Positions 53,970-64,000 of a stretch of DNA of 64,000 bases are shown here, piece after piece. The stretch is from the NCBI GenBank assembly GCA_009767595.1, contig VSDK01016839.1, forward strand, positions 4,566 to 68,565, written 5' to 3'. The notes below the pieces were generated by a model, which saw nothing but the letters and a program-made list of their open reading frames with translations, ran no database searches and had not been told where the DNA came from. The first letter of the stretch is position 1. Each line of letters begins with the position of its first letter. A program made the translations under genes and the position numbers. Source of the stretch: Symbiodinium kawagutii (lineage: Eukaryota; Sar; Dinophyceae; Suessiales; Symbiodiniaceae).

Positions 53970-54907
53970 CCTGAGCTGCACGACATTTTCCCGTGACTCT
54001 TAAGCTCTGCTTCTAGTCATTCACTTATCCAACCACAGGCTAGGTGAAGAACCCAACAAAGGTAGATTTCAGCTGTTCCATAGGGTTTATGGAGCTACCA
54101 TGTTGTCAAACATACATGCAACATTATGGGTATGTGTCTGTGATCATGTGTGTTGGGTGTAGCAACAATGCAGCAATCATCTATGAATTAAAACAAACAA
54201 TGGTCAACAAGCCAGTTTAACATTGCGCAGTCTTTGCTTGTGATGTCCAAAACTTTTCTGGTACAAGCATGCCAAATGTATGAACATATTTCATATATGA
54301 ACGTCGCAACCTTTGCTGCTTGGAACATTAATCATTAACGTGGCACCGGTGCAAACAAACACAAAGGATCGCGTGCTTATTGCGTCTCACTGCAGTGCTG
54401 TGACTGGGGGTTCTCAAACAAATTAGAGTTGACCGTCCGCAACTTGTCCAAAACAAGCAAACATACACTCTAATTGTTTTGACCGAGAATGGAGACCAAA
54501 ACGAATGCAATTGAACACCAAGGAGCCAATAAGGACAGTTGCTGATTTAACAAGGAAAACACACATAGTAATCATTCCGAAGCCTGAAGTGCAATAAACC
54601 GAACAGGAGTTGACAATCCGAACAAGCTGACACTCTCATGTGTCGTAAATCGCCCGGTTTCCCACTTGGCCACTTGGCATGTTCATGTTTTTCATGGTCC
54701 GGTTGAACATCTAGGACCCACAGCAATTTCATTGCCCTATTGAAAAATATAAGTTGATTCATCAACCAACCATCCCCAAATATTTGCGAAAACATGAATC
54801 AACCAAATTAACCACCGTTAATCACCAAAAACAAACACATGCATGATCTCATGATCCCCTATTGTTAAGCACTATTAATCACTATCAACAAAAACAAGAA
54901 ACATATT

Positions 54908-55010
54908 CTGGTTGGTGATTTCAACCCCATGAAAAATATGTTTGTCAACCAACCATTTGTTAGTAGCTACTAGGCAAAATAAAACATGTGAAGCAAACCA
55001 CCAACCAGTA
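54908..55010. mobile_element. Family C inverted-repeat element
   Basis: CTGGTTGGTGATTTCAACCC to GCAAACCACCAACCAGTA; close to consensus. Confidence 0.9.
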
Positions 55011-55118
55011 GTTGTTTAACCATCATTGTTCCTCACGCACACCTCGGACCGATCTCTCGCGCCCAAGGATCGCACCTTTGCAGAAGCAGGTGTACGACCC
55101 ATAGCTGTACATTGTTTA

Positions 55119-55202
55119 ACCATCATTGTTGGTTATTATCCCCCCCAGTTCCCCTATGAAAAAAAACCATGGAATTTCCCGACAAAAACCACCAACCAGT
55201 GG
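55119..55202. mobile_element. Family C fragment
   Basis: CCCTATGAAAAAAAACCATG and CAAAAACCACCAACCAGTG match family C, but the left end is replaced by ATTGTTGGTTATTATCCCCC, a word seen in family B. Confidence 0.55.
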
Positions 55203-55534
55203 TTTAAAGCCACCAGATCGCCGAGGCCCTGGCAGCTCCAGCCACACCTTTGGCTGCATAGCTCACAGCTCCAGCCTCATTGCGGTCAGCACTTGGAGCT
55301 CACACAGCCTTCGTTCAACCACCTTAAGCCGTGGTAAATGGTAGTGAACTACCAGTAAGCACCAGCAAGTGGTTGAAGCTCTGGGTCAAACCAGCATCAA
55401 GCAGTTCAACCGAGGGGTTGATACCTGACCAAGGAGTAAATAATTCCTGGTTGGCGATGATTTATGGTCCAAATTCAAACTAGGCCTTCAACGATTCATT
55501 TCATGATCATATCGGTCATGGCGAGGAAGCATCA

Positions 55535-55567
55535 TTGATGATGATGATGATGAAGAAGATGATGATG

Positions 55568-55598
<31 letters not shown>

Positions 55599-55658
55599 AC
55601 ATCATCATCATCATATCATCATCATCATCATCAGCATCATCATCATCATCATCATCAG

Positions 55659-55732
<74 letters not shown>

Positions 55733-55733
55733 A
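55535..55733 (+). repeat. (ATC)n microsatellite, about 200 bp
   Basis: Begins as GATGATGAT for about 30 bp, then switches to ATCATC for the rest, so it can fold on itself at the switch (55570). The Ser/Ile/Met/Asp homopolymer ORFs are artefacts. Confidence 0.95.
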
Positions 55734-55949
55734 TAAACATTATATCTACTCTATATACTCTATACTTACCTTATTAGTTGATCAACCATTAGTTACCCCA
55801 TCAATCAAGGGTTTGATGAGTTCAACGACCATGACTTTGTCAACCATGAGTTACACCATTCATCAAACATGAGTTATCCCTTCAGTTCATCAACCATTAC
55901 TTACACCATCAATCAACCATTGAGCAACCGTTAGTTATCTCATTGATCA

Positions 55950-56130
55950 ACCATTAAGGTTTGACGATTTCCTGCTCGGCTTTCCTGCTGGCCCATTCAT
56001 CTCAGAAGCTGACTGCGCCAGTGGCTTCACCCGCGATGTTGTCCCACATACCTCTGCGGCGAAGCGACCCGGCGCTTCGCCAGGCGCTTCGCCAGGACAT
56101 GACTCCGACATGACTCCCAGCCGTTCAGCT
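55950..56130 (-). CDS. Candidate exon, frame uncertain
   Basis: Three minus frames are open: PGEAPGEAPGRFAAEVCGTT, SHVLAKRLAKRRVASPQRYV and GSLRRRGMWDNIAGEATGAV. GCGCTTCGCCAG is tandemly doubled here. GC-rich island, exon likely, frame unknown. Confidence 0.35.
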
Positions 56131-56439
56131 TGTGAAGGTTGGACCATTTGAGCTCAGTCTCAACGAACCTACTTCCGACCACCAATGAAGCTACTTCCGC
56201 ACTACGGCAAGCAGGATCTGCGGACCTGCTCACACAACCCAGAAATGTTTCTCCCAGTTTTTTTGTTCCCGTAATGACAATAATCCGAATTGCCAGTGCT
56301 TCTATTTATTGGGCCCAGCAAAGATACCTCAACCCTGTGTAACATGGAATTACTCGCAAGAAGCCTTGGACTCTTTGGAACAAGGCACACAGATTGGGGT
56401 ACTGGACCCAAATTCCCCAATCACCATCCAAGTCTCACC

Positions 56440-56640
56440 ACTCCTGGTGGCTGCTCCTGGCCTCGCGCCCCCGTATTAAAGGGAGGCAGGGATACTTGAA
56501 CGGCTCCAGGCCTCCCTCCCAACCAACTCCGCCAAGGCTCTCCGATAGCTTGCCCCAAAAGGCAGGGCCAGGTGTGCCACTTCCTGATACGATGATAGCC
56601 ATGGAAAGTTGAGGGGCCAGGCTACCAGCCAAGGTCAACT
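56440..56640 (-). CDS. Candidate exon, function unknown
   Basis: The minus strand reads LAGSLAPQLSMAIIVSGSGT then PGPAFWGKLSESLGGVGWEG. A second minus frame and the plus strand are also open. Confidence 0.35.
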
Positions 56641-57522
56641 TCAACAGCTTGAGAACTCAGCAACCAGCGGGGTTTTCCATAGTTGTAGTAACCAGTAACC
56701 ATTGGGGTTTTCCATACTTGGCTTCTTTGCTGAAAACGACCAGGATGATCAAGGATTGACAAACCATTGCTTTGCCAGGCGCTCATGTGTTTTCAAACGG
56801 CCAGCTCTTGCTCAGCTGATTAAAAGGTTGGAGGCATTGGTACGAGGCCTGTCCAGGGTGGTGTAGTTGGTTGCAGTGATGGAGGCGTGGTAGCAAACTT
56901 TTTGTTGGTTATTGAATCTCAGTCATCGACCAACTCGTGAGCCACATACTGGGCAGTGTTTCAATCGACCAGGAGGTTAGAGGATGCCGTTACCCATGAA
57001 GTCCGCTCCTCAGCATGTTTGAATGGTGGTTATTGTCCTGTATTATCAAACGTTTTGACACCTTAAGCACTGCTACTGCTGCTGATACAAATACAGATCA
57101 ATGCTCCTGCACTTCTAGCAACAATGACTATCTTGATATGATTGATTTTTGTTGGTTATTATCCTTGTGATATCAACTGACATACATCATCATGATGGCG
57201 GGCAACCAAACCAAACATACCCAAGAGCCAACTTACACAACATGAAATTGATCATCAATCATCAACAGTTAGTAGTTGATTTCCGTATAAATCACAGGTT
57301 AGATTTGCCTGCTTGTGAAACAAATCGCGATACTAGGTCATTAACCCAGTAAACACTATTGGTTTTGAAGTGAGCTATACGATTAGCTAACAGTTCATAC
57401 TGTGAACATACTAAGTTCATCAGGAGTTTGAACAAATTAAACTATATGTGATCACAGTGTTATTCATAACACATCATATTGTTGTCTCGCAAGATTTACC
57501 ACCATTCATTCGCAATATACTT

Positions 57523-57637
57523 TGGTGTTTCTAAAAACAGGGGACCCACAATTACCAACTAGTTATCATCCAAAATAAATCATTTAGAGGAATAAACCAA
57601 CCAAAACTTGGGGGTCCCCTATTGTAAGAAACCACCA
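57523..57637. mobile_element. Family A inverted-repeat element
   Basis: TTGGTGTTTCTAAAAACAGG to TCCCCTATTGTAAGAAACCA. Confidence 0.85.
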
Positions 57638-57959
57638 TATGATTCATACGACTACGGGTCAATGTTAACTACCAGTAGTGAGAGTAATCAACCTTAATCA
57701 ACAATGGTGATCATCCCCTATGATTCGCTACTACAGACCACTATCAACCATTAATTATTAACCATTACAATTAATTAACCACAATTAGAAACGATTGATA
57801 AGCATTACAAACCATTTTGAACTATTGTTAACCTTGATCATTATGATTAATAGTTCATATTGAACAATTTGTTATTAACCACAATGAGAAACTATTGATT
57901 TATTTTGAACTATGATAGCATCAACTATGATCTCTCTAATCATTGCATTATTTATAACC

Positions 57960-58105
57960 TTCCCCAAATGCACCTCCCAGCTGCTCGGCCCAACGCGGAG
58001 GCCCCCACGATGCGTAACCTGCCGTCCAAATCCCTGGAGTAGCCTGAGGCCCAACGATGCACCAACGGCACCGGTTGGGGACTGGGAGTCAGGTGCGGTG
58101 GAATG
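57960..58105 (-). CDS. Candidate exon, frame uncertain
   Basis: All three minus frames are open, for example PLVHRWASGYSRDLDGRLRI and PTGAVGASLGLRLLQGFGRQ. TTGGGCCTCAG before GCTACT and GACGGCAG before GTTACG could delimit a very short exon. Confidence 0.3.
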
Positions 58106-59258
58106 ATGGTTGCTGAAATGATAACTGATTATGACTAGTAGATTGTCATTGAGAATGTAATGATGATTGATTAATTGATTAAAACTGGCTATAGTTGGAA
58201 TGTAAGAATCATTGAGAATGTAGGAATGTAGCTACTGTATCGATGATAATTGATTATAACTAGTGGATTGTAACTGATACCCTCCAGGAAACGAACAGCA
58301 GGACCCTACCAGAAGGGTATCTCAGTGCGATACTGCTCTTCTAATCCCTGTTTGGGAGGGTCTATGGTAGTTTCCAGGAGCGTAGGCCATGATATACAAT
58401 GGTGAAATAATAGGCTGGCAAATGATAAGTCTTGACACTTGTGCGAGGTTACCCATATGTCAAAACTTTACCATACCCGTGGCCTTTTAATGATGACGAT
58501 GTCCCGATGATGTCTGTCAGCTGTATTGTCGATTGTCATCCCATTTCTTCGAAACAAGGGACAGCATGGTCAGAGATGGCACCAGCCACAATCAAGTTCC
58601 ATGACGGCCGTGATGGGCATGAACCGATTCAGGATGAACAAGTGTTGGATACGTGGACATTCAGGGAAACAATAGGGATGTTCCCAAATGGCTAGGGCTG
58701 GATAGATTGCATTGTGGCCATGCATGATCTTGACCATGATTCTATTGATTTTCCTTGTATGCACTGGGAGATCCAGCTCTTAAAATGCACCCCCCAACAT
58801 TTGCAGCAAAATACATCAGCTATTGAGCTGGCAAAATTGGAAACGGTCGACTGATATGGATCTGTCGTTAGGTATTATTGTATACCATTGGTGCATTTAT
58901 ATTCTATAGATATCATTATTCTTACATCATTTCGAGTATTGTATGTGCATCTGTATTTAAATCATATACATGCTAATGTAGATCTGCATTTATATCATTG
59001 GAGCACAAATGCAAACAAATACAGATTGATTGCTGAGGCAAGCTGGCCCCCTGGATAGGTTCAATGTTTGCTCAAGCTGCTCAAGCTGAACAAAAGTGTC
59101 ATTGCAGAAAAACAAAACGGATTTGAGAACTGATTGGATCTCCAAACAAACAGGTTTGTGCTCCAGGAAAGTACCCTAAATCCTCAAGGATAACCCTAAC
59201 AGATTAGGGTTTGTGCTCTATTGTTTGCGGGATTTGGTAAAGCTCTTGATTAACTCAC

Positions 59259-59337
59259 AGCTTCGGATCTGCCAGGAAACAGAACACGTACTCCAACGTT
59301 CGCTCATTGCCAGGGTCGTCCAGCAAGACTATGCTAC
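59259..59337 (-). CDS. Candidate exon, well delimited, function unknown
   Basis: GGTGCCGAG before GTAGCA and CGAAGCT before GTGAGT (the most canonical donor in the window) delimit 79 nt reading SIVLLDDPGNERTLEYVFCF then LADPK. No family recognised. Confidence 0.5.
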
Positions 59338-60030
59338 CTCGGCACCGGTGCATCCTCTGGGTGCCTCAGGATGGGTGAATAATCGAGGCGAGCTTCGGAG
59401 GACGTAGTAGCGTAGCTACCAATCACCACAGTTAGCAGCCAGTGAATATGGTCAATAATAATGGTGATCATAGCTATAGCCCAGCATAGTAATAATCTGT
59501 ATTGATCAACATTGGTATATATATATATATACGTATACATATACATAAATAAAATGTAAAAAGAAACAGTAGATAAGTAGTGTAGGCTATTAGCAACTTA
59601 GGATTGCTCGTAATTACTGGTGAATCATGGCTGATTAATGTGAATGAAATCTGTTTCCAGTACTTGCGACTCATGGACACCGGCTGGCAAGACACTGACC
59701 GTCCGCCTGAAGCAAGCCAAATTTGTGGGTGCTTAGTGTCGCCATCCCAAACACGTTGTCTCGACCCCTTTTAAAATATTTGGAAACACAATCCTACGAC
59801 AAACAAAAAATGAATCAACCGACCATCCCAAATTCCATGGGAGAACAACATGGTAATTACTGAGCAGCTAAAGTTCAATATGGAAACAACCACCAAGTTT
59901 CCCAGTTTACTACTTGTCATGCAGCGAAAGGCTCCAATCAATGATCAGTTGCTGGGCATTGATTGATCATGTTGGGATGCGGGATACCTTGTGGATACAT
60001 TCACTGACCTTCACTCCAAGTTCCCTTCCG

Positions 60031-60191
60031 TTTGGTGGTTTCAACCCCTGTGAAACATGGAAGTCAACCAACGAGAACCAACTATTTGGATTATTTGTTG
60101 ATAATTAATTCCCAGGATTAAACAAATTCAACCAACTATTTGTTGATAATTCATTGCCAGTCAGGACAAACAAATTTCAATCAAACCACCC
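60031..60191. mobile_element. Family C element, enlarged
   Basis: TTTGGTGGTTTCAACCCCTG to CAATCAAACCACCCACAAG; the middle word AACCAACTATTTG is present twice, about 64 bp apart. Confidence 0.8.
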
Positions 60192-60219
60192 ACAAGCCTC
60201 TATTTCTGGTGCTGAGAAC

Positions 60220-60385
60220 CCCATTACTTTGGTACCGCCTTGCGGGGTAGCCATGGATTTCAGCCGGGGCAGCGCTCCAGGGGCCGAGCCAATGGCCTGG
60301 CGCTGTGGGGCTTTCTCAGAATGGAGTGATGTCCAGTTTCCATCATCAGCTGAACAGGGGTCTACAATGCTAGCTGGAGCAAACA
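60220..60385 (-). CDS. Candidate exon, function unknown
   Basis: After GCCCCACAG the minus strand reads RQAIGSAPGALPRLKSMATP. The plus strand is open over the same stretch. Confidence 0.35.
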
Positions 60386-60458
60386 TTCAACGAATAAATA
60401 AAATAACAGAATATGATAAGATAACAGATTTCCAGTTTCCATCAACCATTCAACAAAT

Positions 60459-60670
60459 GGTACCCCTATTTTGAGAAACCACCACTTGAGGTTCTGTCCC
60501 AGAATAGTAATATTGGTTATTGAGGTTGATAATCAGATTGGGGGTAATGGGGGGTACCATTCTAGGTTTGGCCCATTCTCAGAATGGGGGTACCCCTAAA
60601 TCATCCAAAATTAATCATTTATAGTAATAAACTATCCAGTTTTGAGGTACCCCTCTTTTGAGAAACCGCC
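60459..60670. mobile_element. Family A right-end fragment and a complete family A element
   Basis: 60459-60484 is a right end (TACCCCTATTTTGAGAAACC). 60575-60670 runs from ATTCTCAGAATGGGGGTACC to CCTCTTTTGAGAAACCGCC with AGTAATAAACTATCCAGTTT inside. Confidence 0.75.
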
Positions 60671-61394
60671 GATTGGGTAGAATAACAGAATAGCTTGGAA
60701 GACAATTGGAAGACAACAGAATAATACAGAATGATATTAGCCAAATGGTTGTGTTGGTTGTTCTGTATTATTGGGGTAATACCACGCAACCATCTGGCTA
60801 ATAGCCCCAATTGAGGTTATTCTGTATGACACAGAGTTGGTATTGAGGCTACACTCCAGCAAACTAACCTGGAGACCAAAATCACCAGTTTCAATAGGTA
60901 GACCAGCTATAGATATTGGGTTTTCCACTTCTAAGTAAATTTGCCGGAGAGTATGTTGTATTGAGGCTATGCGTGGTTGTATCATGTTGTACTCCAATTT
61001 TGTACAACATATATAATGTAACCACACTAACAATAGACAATCATGATATTTGGAGGATATCTAAGTAAACAAAGAATCGTAAACACAACCACCAAAAAAT
61101 GTCCTCCAGGGCACATCGATACGCACCCCAGCCAGCCCAGGGACGTAGGAAACACCCAAAATACACGCCTTTGGATGGGCACATCCTGTGACGAAGTGAG
61201 CATGAAACCAACATGTGTAACACATGATTACCTGCAAAAAAGTAAAAGTTTTCGCCCAAAAAAACACAACCAGCTTTCTTTCTCACATGGGGATCCCCTT
61301 TTATACCCAGGGTCCAGTCATGGAGACTTCCCATTCTCAAACCTTTCACCCCCCCAAGCAGCGCTGGAAAACACCACAACCATCACCACTACGC

Positions 61395-61530
61395 ACTGCT
61401 GCACGCCTGCGCTTTGTTCCCCTGGAGGGCGATCTTGGCATTGTCGAAGCGCACCTCGCGGTTGGCGACAGGCGCTGGCATGCCACCACCCCCAACAGGG
61501 GAGAGGTTGATGATATCAAGCAGCTCATAC
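61395..61530 (-). CDS. Candidate exon, function unknown
   Basis: The minus frame reads MYELLDIINLSPVGGGGMPA then PVANREVRFDNAKIALQ, before possible donors. ELLD...EVRFDN recalls the linker before an ABC-transporter nucleotide-binding domain, but no Walker motif follows, so no function is assigned. Confidence 0.4.
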
Positions 61531-61689
61531 ATGGCTACATCATTTCATGATAAGCCTCATTTCCAGGGGGTGATGATGCTGTTCATGGTCGTGGAAACTT
61601 CGGATGAGGTAAGAAAGCAAATGTAATGAACATCATTATCTGATGGAGGAATGCTGCTGCTGGAGGAAATGACTGGATACAGCTGGATG

Positions 61690-61790
61690 TGCAAAACCCA
61701 AAGCAGTCACCAGCATTTCCCTCCCGTTGAACCTTGGCCACAGGGGCTTAATGGATGGCTTCCGCCAGGAGTTTGCAGCCATGACACTGT
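61690..61790 (-). CDS. Candidate exon, function unknown
   Basis: The minus strand reads MAANSWRKPSIKPLWPRFNG then REMLVTALGF. No clear splice sites. Confidence 0.3.
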
Positions 61791-62176
61791 GTCACCTACT
61801 CCACCAAGTTTGTATGTGACATACGGTTGGCTTAGTCTCCCATGGTTCCACAACGTTCCACAAATGTTGTAGTTTCATGATGCGCTACACGTGTTCAAGG
61901 CGAGTGCCGAAACAACAAATTGACTAGTTGTGTTTTGACAAGTAAACAAATACCGGTTTCTCGGCTAGGAATGAACAGCTTTTTGAACGAGGGAGCCCTG
62001 TCTACACCCTACTCCTGGGATGATGTGATCTTCACTGACCCTTGCACGAAACTGGCCGTGACATATGATCACCAACAATTCAATCAATCTCCAACCAGAA
62101 ACACAGCATGAAGATCAACCAAGGATCAACAAGAACATCAACCATCAACCATCAATGTCTCTTTTCCGCCATCATC

Positions 62177-62207
62177 AACAACAACAGCAACAGCAACAGC
62201 AACAACG

Positions 62208-62255
<48 letters not shown>

Positions 62256-62256
62256 C
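62177..62256 (+). repeat. (CAA/CAG)n microsatellite
   Basis: CAACAACAG, then CAGCAACAG, then pure CAACAA for about 80 bp in all. Poly-Gln and poly-Asn ORFs here come from the repeat. Confidence 0.95.
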
Positions 62257-62299
62257 AACTCCCAGCAAGTCAGTGACAACAGCACCACTCAGAACCGCT

Positions 62300-62450
62300 T
62301 TTCATGCACCGGCCACCGCCCCCCAACACCAGAGCCTGGTTCCAGGGTCTTAGAGCGAAGCCACGATCTGCCGGGAAACTGAGCGGCACCGGGCAGTCGC
62401 TAGGGTTCTTGGTGTGGTCGTCGTTCTTGTTAAAAGGGGGGCCCTCCCCA
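62300..62450 (-). CDS. Candidate exon, function unknown
   Basis: The minus strand reads GPPFNKNDDHTKNPSDCPVP then LSFPADRGFALRPWNQALVL. Protein-like and open throughout; no sites to fix its ends. Confidence 0.4.
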
Positions 62451-62696
62451 GTTGGAAGTTGGATAATGATAATAAGCCATTTAGATGACTAGAGTTGTAC
62501 CATAATCAGTAGATTTTAGTAGTCACCTTATATGAATCGGTAGGTTGAACATGCTTGACGCCATCAAGTGTATATCTTCTCAGGACCCTCAACCACAAAA
62601 CATGTTGTTTGAATTTGTTTGACATGGTTGCAATGGAGATTGAGATGGCCACAGACTTCATGACAGCGAAGTATGTGTTACATGTTTGCTGGGAAA

Positions 62697-62770
62697 GGTG
62701 AATGGTAGGTGAATGGTAGGTGAATGGTAGGTGAATGGTAGGTGAATGGTTGGTGAATGGTTGGTCAATA
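62697..62770 (+). repeat. 11-bp tandem repeat GGTGAATGGTA
   Basis: Four to five perfect units followed by TTGGTGAATGG variants. Confidence 0.95.
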
Positions 62771-62893
62771 GTTGGTTTGGCTGAACCGTCATGTTTACAT
62801 TATGATTAGTTGGTTCAGAATGGTTAATTAATAATGGTTGATAACAAACCATAAGTTAAAGATAAACAATTTCCGTCACAATATTCAAATCTG

Positions 62894-62988
62894 CTTGGTG
62901 GTTTCAGCCCCTATGAAAAATACTAGTCAACAAACCAATTGCAAATAATAACTAGGGAAAATAAAAAATGTTTGAAACCACCAACCAG
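62894..62988. mobile_element. Family C inverted-repeat element
   Basis: CTTGGTGGTTTCAGCCCCTA to TTTGAAACCACCAACCAGAG; near consensus. Confidence 0.9.
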
Positions 62989-62994
62989 AGATAT

Positions 62995-63282
62995 ACTTGT
63001 GGGTGACGACAGGAACCATTCCCTTTGGGTACTCAGGTGAAATTCACCAGCAGGACCGAGGACACAGAATTGAATCCCCCACGGTGTCTGCCGTAAAGTT
63101 TCAGCTTTAAAATGGACATTTGTGACTCCCAGGTTCTCGAAATCTATGCATTGACCAATAGTGAAAGGCCTCCTGCAGTTATACTTGACCAGGCTTTGAT
63201 CACCAACATACCGAAACTCTCCGAAAAAAACTATGTTGCAATCAAATCCCATTGAGATTGGATGGAATCTATGCTTATACAA
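62995..63282 (-). CDS. Open minus-strand stretch, function unknown
   Basis: About 95 codons, starting MYKHRFHPISMGFDCNIVFF and containing YNCRRPFTIGQCIDFENLGV. Even base composition. It may be a gene fragment of mobile-element origin or an exon; no motif recognised. Confidence 0.35.
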
Positions 63283-63539
63283 TCATCACTACGATATAGC
63301 GATATTTGACCTTCCTTGCTCCCGGTTCACCCTGGCTCACTATGCAAAGTCTAGGCTTCTGACTCTGGGTTGCCGCCGATGAGCCAAGAGACCTTGGTTC
63401 ACCACGTTGCACAAGCGTTCTTCGCTGACTGTGTCAATCATCACGTTTGTCAGTCAGTTCTATCCAGGGGAGCATGAACCACCCAAAACTAAGCTTTTTT
63501 TGTTTACTCAGCTAAAATTTACAGCAGCGCTGTTTTTGG

Positions 63540-63728
63540 CTACAAATCATATTGCCAGCGAACAGCAGCCATCAGTTTTTGCTTGCTTGCTGCACCATGA
63601 AATTCTCGCAGAGTGATGTTGCATCCAATGTCAACAAATACCGTTCCGTGGTCAGTTGACCAGCAACGGAGGTACACAACAAGCCACTGTTCGGCAAGCT
63701 CCAACAAAGCTTGCCGAAGACAAGGCAT
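63540..63728 (-). CDS. Open minus-strand stretch, function unknown
   Basis: Sixty-two codons, MPCLRQALLELAEQWLVVYL and on to MAAVRWQYDL. Protein-like, but overlapped by a second minus frame of 74 codons. Confidence 0.25.
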   Translation of the reverse strand: MPCLRQALLELAEQWLVVYLRCWSTDHGTVFVDIGCNITLREFHGAASKQKLMAAVRWQYDL

Positions 63729-64000
63729 CTCCGAGGCAAGACCATCATTTTTACTGGCAAGGCCATCATTCTTGCTGATGTTTTGCTAAATACCATCGAT
63801 TTTAATGATTAATGATATTTAATGATCATCGGATTCATTTCGATGGTAAAGGACCATGGCTATGCTGTACCATAGTGGGCACCCGAGCTTCTTCCACCGT
63901 GAGATGGGGTGAGGCCAGCGTTGCAACCCCTACAGCATTTGATCTCATCATCCTGTCGTCACAAAGGGTTGCAAACTTCAGATCCTCCAAAGCATCAGAA

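Noticed and set aside
55516..55777. Poly-Asp/poly-Ser/poly-Ile ORFs
   Set aside because: Pure ATC microsatellite.
58265..58390. tRNA-like fold around 58.3 kb
   Set aside because: Local complementarity is present, but no acceptor stem, T-loop or anticodon arm could be arranged.
61395..61530. ABC-transporter nucleotide-binding domain
   Set aside because: ELLD and EVRFDN are suggestive, but no Walker A, signature or Walker B was found downstream on the strand.

Overview
The window looks like nuclear DNA of a protist with intron-rich, widely spaced genes, most probably a dinoflagellate. The evidence is: one gene that can be read exon by exon with introns starting mostly in GC or GA rather than GT; a strong bias of coding-like exons to the minus strand over the whole 64 kb; an interstitial tract of TTTAGGG telomere-type repeats; and a very large repeat fraction. 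No bacterial operons, tRNA, rRNA or CRISPR arrays were seen. There are two assembly gaps, at 21719-21798 and 42351-42365.

The one gene identified with confidence lies on the minus strand from about 19423 down to its stop codon at 5007. It encodes the kinase domain of a phosphoribulokinase/uridine kinase family protein. Sixteen short exons (18 to about 93 nt) cover about 290 codons in the order expected for the family: P-loop, Asp-His-Tyr-Tyr, YD-rich segment, IYDMKTG, VIEGIHALNP, KVFISPLTSL, LDDHNC, TTDHRLLRRM, FRGNSA, MWDNVRKGE, FPHQNGADF, PVLKTFIEPLLRS and a C-terminal LLREFIG. Thirteen of the fifteen junctions fit reading phase and family spacing directly. Among these the donors are eight GC, three GT and two GA. 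A GA donor also seems likely for a fourteenth junction, and one stays unresolved. Exons upstream of the P-loop were not securely found; two short candidates are at 19927-19968 and 20689-20718.

From 20 kb to the right end are many GC-richer islands, each open in one or more frames and nearly always best read on the minus strand. They are probably exons of one or more other genes, and one possible gene start is at 32224. I could not assign functions to them. Because intron ends in this genome are also GC-rich and open, their borders are approximate.

The space between exons is filled with short elements with terminal inverted repeats (five families, named A to E here). Other contents are a 291-bp-arm palindrome flanked by direct 238-bp repeats (35767-36910), a reverse-transcriptase relic (37736-37816), a possible decayed element at 24.6-27.1 kb, microsatellites, and several decayed tandem repeats. 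These include an 18-copy one-strand GAAGT field at the left end and a near-10-bp ATCTCAAT field at 46.8 kb.
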